Source: Aphrophora alni (lineage: Eukaryota > Arthropoda > Insecta > Hemiptera > Aphrophoridae). From it: a DNA stretch of 64,000 bases. The DNA lies in the NCBI GenBank assembly GCA_963513935.1, contig OY740768.1, forward strand, positions 22,195,177 to 22,259,176, read 5' to 3'. Within the stretch, counting starts at the first letter, position 1. Every line of letters starts with the position of its first letter. The notes beneath the pieces were generated by a model. It saw only the letters and a program-made list of their open reading frames with translations. It did no database searches and was not told the origin of the DNA. Shown piece after piece: positions 60,260 through 64,000 of this stretch. A program made the position numbers and the translations under genes.

Positions 60260-60577
60260 TTGTTTTTTCCAAATCTAATCCAAGTTCTAAAATGTATGTT
60301 TTTCATCCAAGCTGTTCCTTCGACGAATCTGAGTCCAAACGATCGACCCGGCAACGTGGACTATTTATTTATTTTGGTAGCATCTGGTCCAGGTTGTTAT
60401 CATCCACTATTTTGCGCGCGTCCCAATGTAGACACTAAAAGTAAAGTCCTGAACATTTTTATGTTTCAAACATATTTTATGAATTTATTTGATTTCTCTA
60501 AATTACAGGATAGTCCTGGAAGAAATAATTTGTACACGTCTTCGGGACGTAAACAAACAAAAATAAATCTACAGTAA
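60260..60577 (+). CDS. Weak candidate open frame with GC-richer core
   Basis: A 105-codon plus-strand frame. Its middle (60,312-60,437) is clearly GC-richer than the flanks and reads like protein (phrases NLSPNDRPGNVDYLF and VASGPGCYHPLFCARPN). An acceptor-like tttttcatccaag stands just before it, and an aaaa|gtaaag donor-like site just after. Beyond that the frame stays open to a TAA at 60,577. No family is recognised and a second overlapping frame (69 aa) is also open. It could be an internal exon, a transposon-derived fragment or chance. Confidence 0.25.
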   Translation: MFFPNLIQVLKCMFFIQAVPSTNLSPNDRPGNVDYLFILVASGPGCYHPLFCARPNVDTKSKVLNIFMFQTYFMNLFDFSKLQDSPGRNNLYTSSGRKQTKINLQ

Positions 60578-60709
60578 ATCAAAAGGTTGTACTCACTCAT
60601 TTGTTGAACATCAATTGTTTTACTCACTCATCTACAAAATCAAATAAAAAACCCCGAACGTTACCAAGAATGTCGGTATGGTAGTTATCAATGAAAAAAT
60701 GATAATGAA

Positions 60710-61236
60710 CCATGGAGGTGTCTTTCGCTGAGTGACCAATGATTTGAGCACCGCATCTTCAGTTAACAACTGTCGGAAGGTTTTGACAGGTATAGGGGCT
60801 TTCTGCTGTGCGGCACATTTTTCTGCTCCTGGAGATTTCTAAGATAGCCTATGATAGGTTAAATTCGAGATTGACATGTTTTAATCACCTTACTTTAGTT
60901 TTATAATTTACATTGATGATTTGAAAACATAACATTAATTCAATTTAAAAAAAAAGAAGATACTATTTATATCGTTTTTTTTCCCGAAAAGTTTGATTAT
61001 GTATTATATCTACCAAAAATCTAAGATTGTTGCCCTATGTACCACTGACAAACGTAATAAACCTTTAAGCAGAGTGTCAGTTAGTAACATGTATAAGAGT
61101 GCAGGGAGCTCAAGGATGTTGCAGAAATATATGCTGCTCAGAAAATAAGCTTTATACCTGTCGAACCCTTCTGACCTTAGTCAACTGGAGATGCGGACTC
61201 AACACACTGGTCGCTCGACGAACACAACCAACCATG
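60710..61236. mobile_element. About 525-bp foldback element
   Basis: Left arm about 60,710-60,830 and right arm about 61,110-61,236 are inverted repeats. Shared phrases are ccatgg at both ends, gaagatgcggtg/gagatgcggact, atacctgtc and gcagaaa. The 65-aa frame at 61,099 lies in the right arm, which explains its raised GC, so it is not called as a gene. Confidence 0.7.
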
Positions 61237-62489
61237 GACGTCGACTTTGAAATTAAAATTAATTATGAGCCTAAACTTTGTTCGCTTATGTTCTAATTAA
61301 TGAATTATTGGGAGTATTTGGCCATCGTTGTAAGAATTTACTATACTTTTCAAAATGACTCGCTAACATGGAAAACAAACAAGTTAATGCAAATATGGTA
61401 AACAGGAAAAACAATCAATACTAACAAATATAAATAAATTGATTTAAAATTAGATTTTAATTATTTTTTTCGATTGTTTGGGATGTTGTATAAAATTAAC
61501 ACTGTCTTTTAAAGATATTCCCATAAAGAACTTTGCTCACATTAAAGAAGTAACGTACCAAAGTCAAACAAATTGTATTAGGTTCTTATACATTTTTGAA
61601 CTTTATTCACAAAGGTATGTAACCAAAATATAACAAACGCAGACTTTTAAAAACAATTTTCAGACCATCACGGTGTTTTACAAATATTTAGAACATTACA
61701 ATGTGTCTGCTAACACAAAAGTTTGATTTTTTATTTTTGGCCTAAGTCAAATGTATTACTTGACCAAAAACTCAAATGAACGAAGTCGAAAGGAACTGCA
61801 AATCAGCTATATGTTTCTCGAAATATTAAACAAATTCAATATTCCTTATCATAGCTAATTATTGTACAAATTTAATAATCATTGAGTCAATAAATTAATC
61901 ATTAAATCAATTTGTGAATAATGATTAAAAAAATCAAAAAATTGATCGTTAGGATAACACGAGATCCACAAAATGTACATACCGGGTGATTGGCATTTAC
62001 TATTAAAAAAATTATGGGTAAAAAAACACAATATACGAAGTACAAACTCACTCTTGCAAACATGTTCTCTCGATTATCCTTGTAAGTATGATTTTTTTTT
62101 TTTTTCAAATAAATCGTGACTTTTGGTATTATTTTCTGAAAAAGCATAAAATTTTGAATACAATGGCAAAGCAGCTGTTTTTTAAGCTGCTTGCTGTTTA
62201 ATTGTATTTTGTGATTATGTGTGTGTGTATTGTCTCAATTTGTTGTAATGTGTATATGTGACCTGTTTTATACGAATACTATTTTTCAAGAAAACTAATA
62301 TTGAATAAATAATTAAATATAAGAGCAAGTTTTTTATACAATTTGACAAATGTTATGCTTAACGGAAATCCGACAATAGTGTTTTGAATATTTAAAATTT
62401 ATTCTCTCCCCCCTCCCCCAAACAAATGTTTTGTTTGTTCCAAAATAAATAAATACGATAACATTATCATTTTTTTTTTAAAGCAAAAT
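61237..62489. other. AT-rich sequence, no gene seen
   Basis: Only homopolymer runs (T12 near 62,091-62,105) and a C-rich patch (62,406-62,420). Confidence 0.5.
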
Positions 62490-62860
62490 CAAAGCAAGTA
62501 TAAAATTTTAAAAATATGCATAGCAAACTACAACTAACGACAACTGTGCAAAAATCGGAAAAAAGAAAAACAAAACAAATAAATTCTAATTTTCATTACA
62601 TCTTACTATATTTGATTATCAAGACCTAAACAAAACGTAATGAACTCCACTTATTAAAAATATCACTTTAAAAGAAATTTACAAGTATAAATGTTTTTAA
62701 ATATGCTTAAGAAAAACTAAAAGTAATAACTGTGCACAAATCTGACAAAAAAACCAAATAAAAACTTATTTGCATTACATTTTGCTAAAATTTGATTGTA
62801 ATGACTTAAACGAAACGTAATGAACTCTATTGAATAAAAATATCACTTTAGAAGTTGTGG
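62490..62860 (+). repeat. Diverged two-copy tandem duplication, period about 180-188 bp
   Basis: aagtataaaattttaaaaat (62,493) pairs with a matching phrase at 62,681. aactgtgcaaaaatc (62,543) pairs with aactgtgcacaaatc (62,729). aaaacgtaatgaactccact (62,629) pairs with 62,809, followed in both by aaaaatatcacttta. Offsets shrink from 188 to 180 bp because of indels. Non-coding. Confidence 0.85.
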
Positions 62861-63699
62861 AAAACATAGTTTCAGAAAGTTAAAATGAAAATATAACAAC
62901 GCCATATGATGTTCAAATATTTCAAAATTTAAGCGCTTTTAATTCAATTTTGGTAAAATGTAAATATTTATAATACTGTACAAACTTATGTTCTCAATCT
63001 TATAATAACAAACGTTGGGTTGCGAATAATTTCTAAAACAGCTAAACGAAGATCAACGCGCAATCGACATTTAGAAAATAAACATTTTGTATTTCGGTAT
63101 TACGGGAGCTACCAAAACTTGTGTTATAAAAGAAATAAGAGGAAATATAGAGCTGTGATGAAAAATGAATATAACTGGAAAATAATTGGTATCGGTACAC
63201 ACTTGTAAGCCACTACTAAGTGCACAAAGGAACGGGAAATATATCAAACACATTTTTGTTTTGTTTTCAAGGCTCTTTTGATTGTTTTTTAATTGAATAT
63301 TTGATATTCAGATTGATAATTTTATTGTGAGAACTATTGGTACGAACTTTAAATAGGGTGGGAGGGAATTAAAAACTCATAATGCAAAAACACTAATATG
63401 AGAGCTAACTTCAAATTATCTATGAAACCCTTTATTTTATATGGTATATTTTCTTATTACACCAAAAACTTTTTTATTCTTGGGTTTTTTTGTTCTACAA
63501 ATTATCATAATTTAGTCCTGCATTGGTATTTACACTTCCTACGCTATGTCATTAATTTTATGCAACAAATAGAAGTACTGAATATGCACAAAAAGTCAAA
63601 TATTTTGAAGTTCTCGAGCACCTAAACAAACAACAAAAAACTGGGCACTGGGTTTAACAAAAAAAAGTCAAGAATAACAATAACTTATGATTTCGTGTA
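62861..63699. other. AT-rich sequence, no gene seen
   Basis: Overlapping short frames on both strands at 63,020-63,253 and one at 63,398-63,625 show no exon features. Confidence 0.45.
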
Positions 63700-63905
63700 A
63701 AATCCTTAAACATTCTAGAAATTGAGGCTTCGTAAAAAATTTTTAATTTAGCTGTCATTTTGGAAAATGGTGGCTAAATTTCAAAGTTTGTAAACGGGGT
63801 GAACAGATCCATGAAAAAGTACCGATTAGAAAAAGTATACTAAAAGTATGCCCAATAGTTTACGAGATACCAAGAGTCCCCATGATAAAATTATCACTCT
63901 GTATA
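63700..63905 (-). mobile_element. Single arm of a large foldback element
   Basis: Read on minus from 63,905: a tacagagtgataa terminus, then cgtttacaaactttgaaatt and attttccaaaatgacagc. These match the terminus-to-core order of the elements at 30,236 and 55,001. No partner arm is visible within the window. Confidence 0.45.
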
Positions 63906-64000
63906 CTATACAAAAACTAAAAAAAAAGTAAAATATTAGCGTCTATAAAATATTATATTTAGAGCATTAGTTTTCTAAACTGTTTGTTTTCTACATCTAT

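Noticed and set aside
61099..61296. Terminal exon of a plus-strand gene after a ccttag acceptor
   Set aside because: The GC-rich part is an inverted copy of 60,710-60,830, so a foldback element explains it better.
1..64000. CRISPR arrays, phage, operons or bacterial defence systems
   Set aside because: No prokaryotic features of any kind; the sequence is eukaryotic non-coding DNA.

Overview
This is AT-rich eukaryotic DNA, almost certainly animal and most likely insect. There are no compact genes, operons or ribosome binding sites. Every open frame with a start codon is about 113 codons or shorter, which is what chance gives at this base composition. There are many short inverted-repeat (foldback) elements, long microsatellites and a degenerate CCTAACC-type patch (about 37,975-38,030) of the kind common in insects. 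I would not name an order or species. The window reads as intergenic or intronic sequence. The only gene part I would defend is one GC-richer first coding exon on the minus strand (34,048-34,153) that ends in a consensus GTAAGT donor. The rest of that gene would lie at lower coordinates, so the left half may be its intron.

Layout. (1) 1 to about 30.2 kb is an old, diverged tandem segmental duplication. Three successive blocks, here called 0 (about 0.7-8.1 kb), A (about 8.1-17.7 kb) and B (about 17.7-29.15 kb), carry the same non-coding landmarks in the same order. A truncated fourth block, C, runs to 30.235 kb, where a foldback element interrupts it. A further copy of the block-start segment sits in inverted orientation at about 33.1-33.4 kb (D). 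The blocks differ mainly by private insertions: a 53-bp-TIR element in 0, a 216-bp palindrome and a GC-rich composite element in A, and several elements plus a 1.8-kb A-rich insertion in B. Inside A and B lies one 97-bp stretch that aligns without gaps with only 6 differences, far better conserved than its flanks. It is the most interesting constrained sequence in the window. (2) 30.2-34 kb holds a long foldback element, poly(T), copy D and the candidate exon. (3) 34-64 kb is a patchwork of unique AT-rich sequence, at least six more foldback elements, several dispersed repeat families recognised by cross-comparison inside the window, a 49-bp minisatellite, a 180-bp tandem duplication and several dinucleotide arrays.

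No working multi-gene system, RNA gene, CRISPR array or complete transposase was found. Homologies were established by eye between parts of this window, with no database. Boundaries of old repeats are accurate to tens of bases at best.
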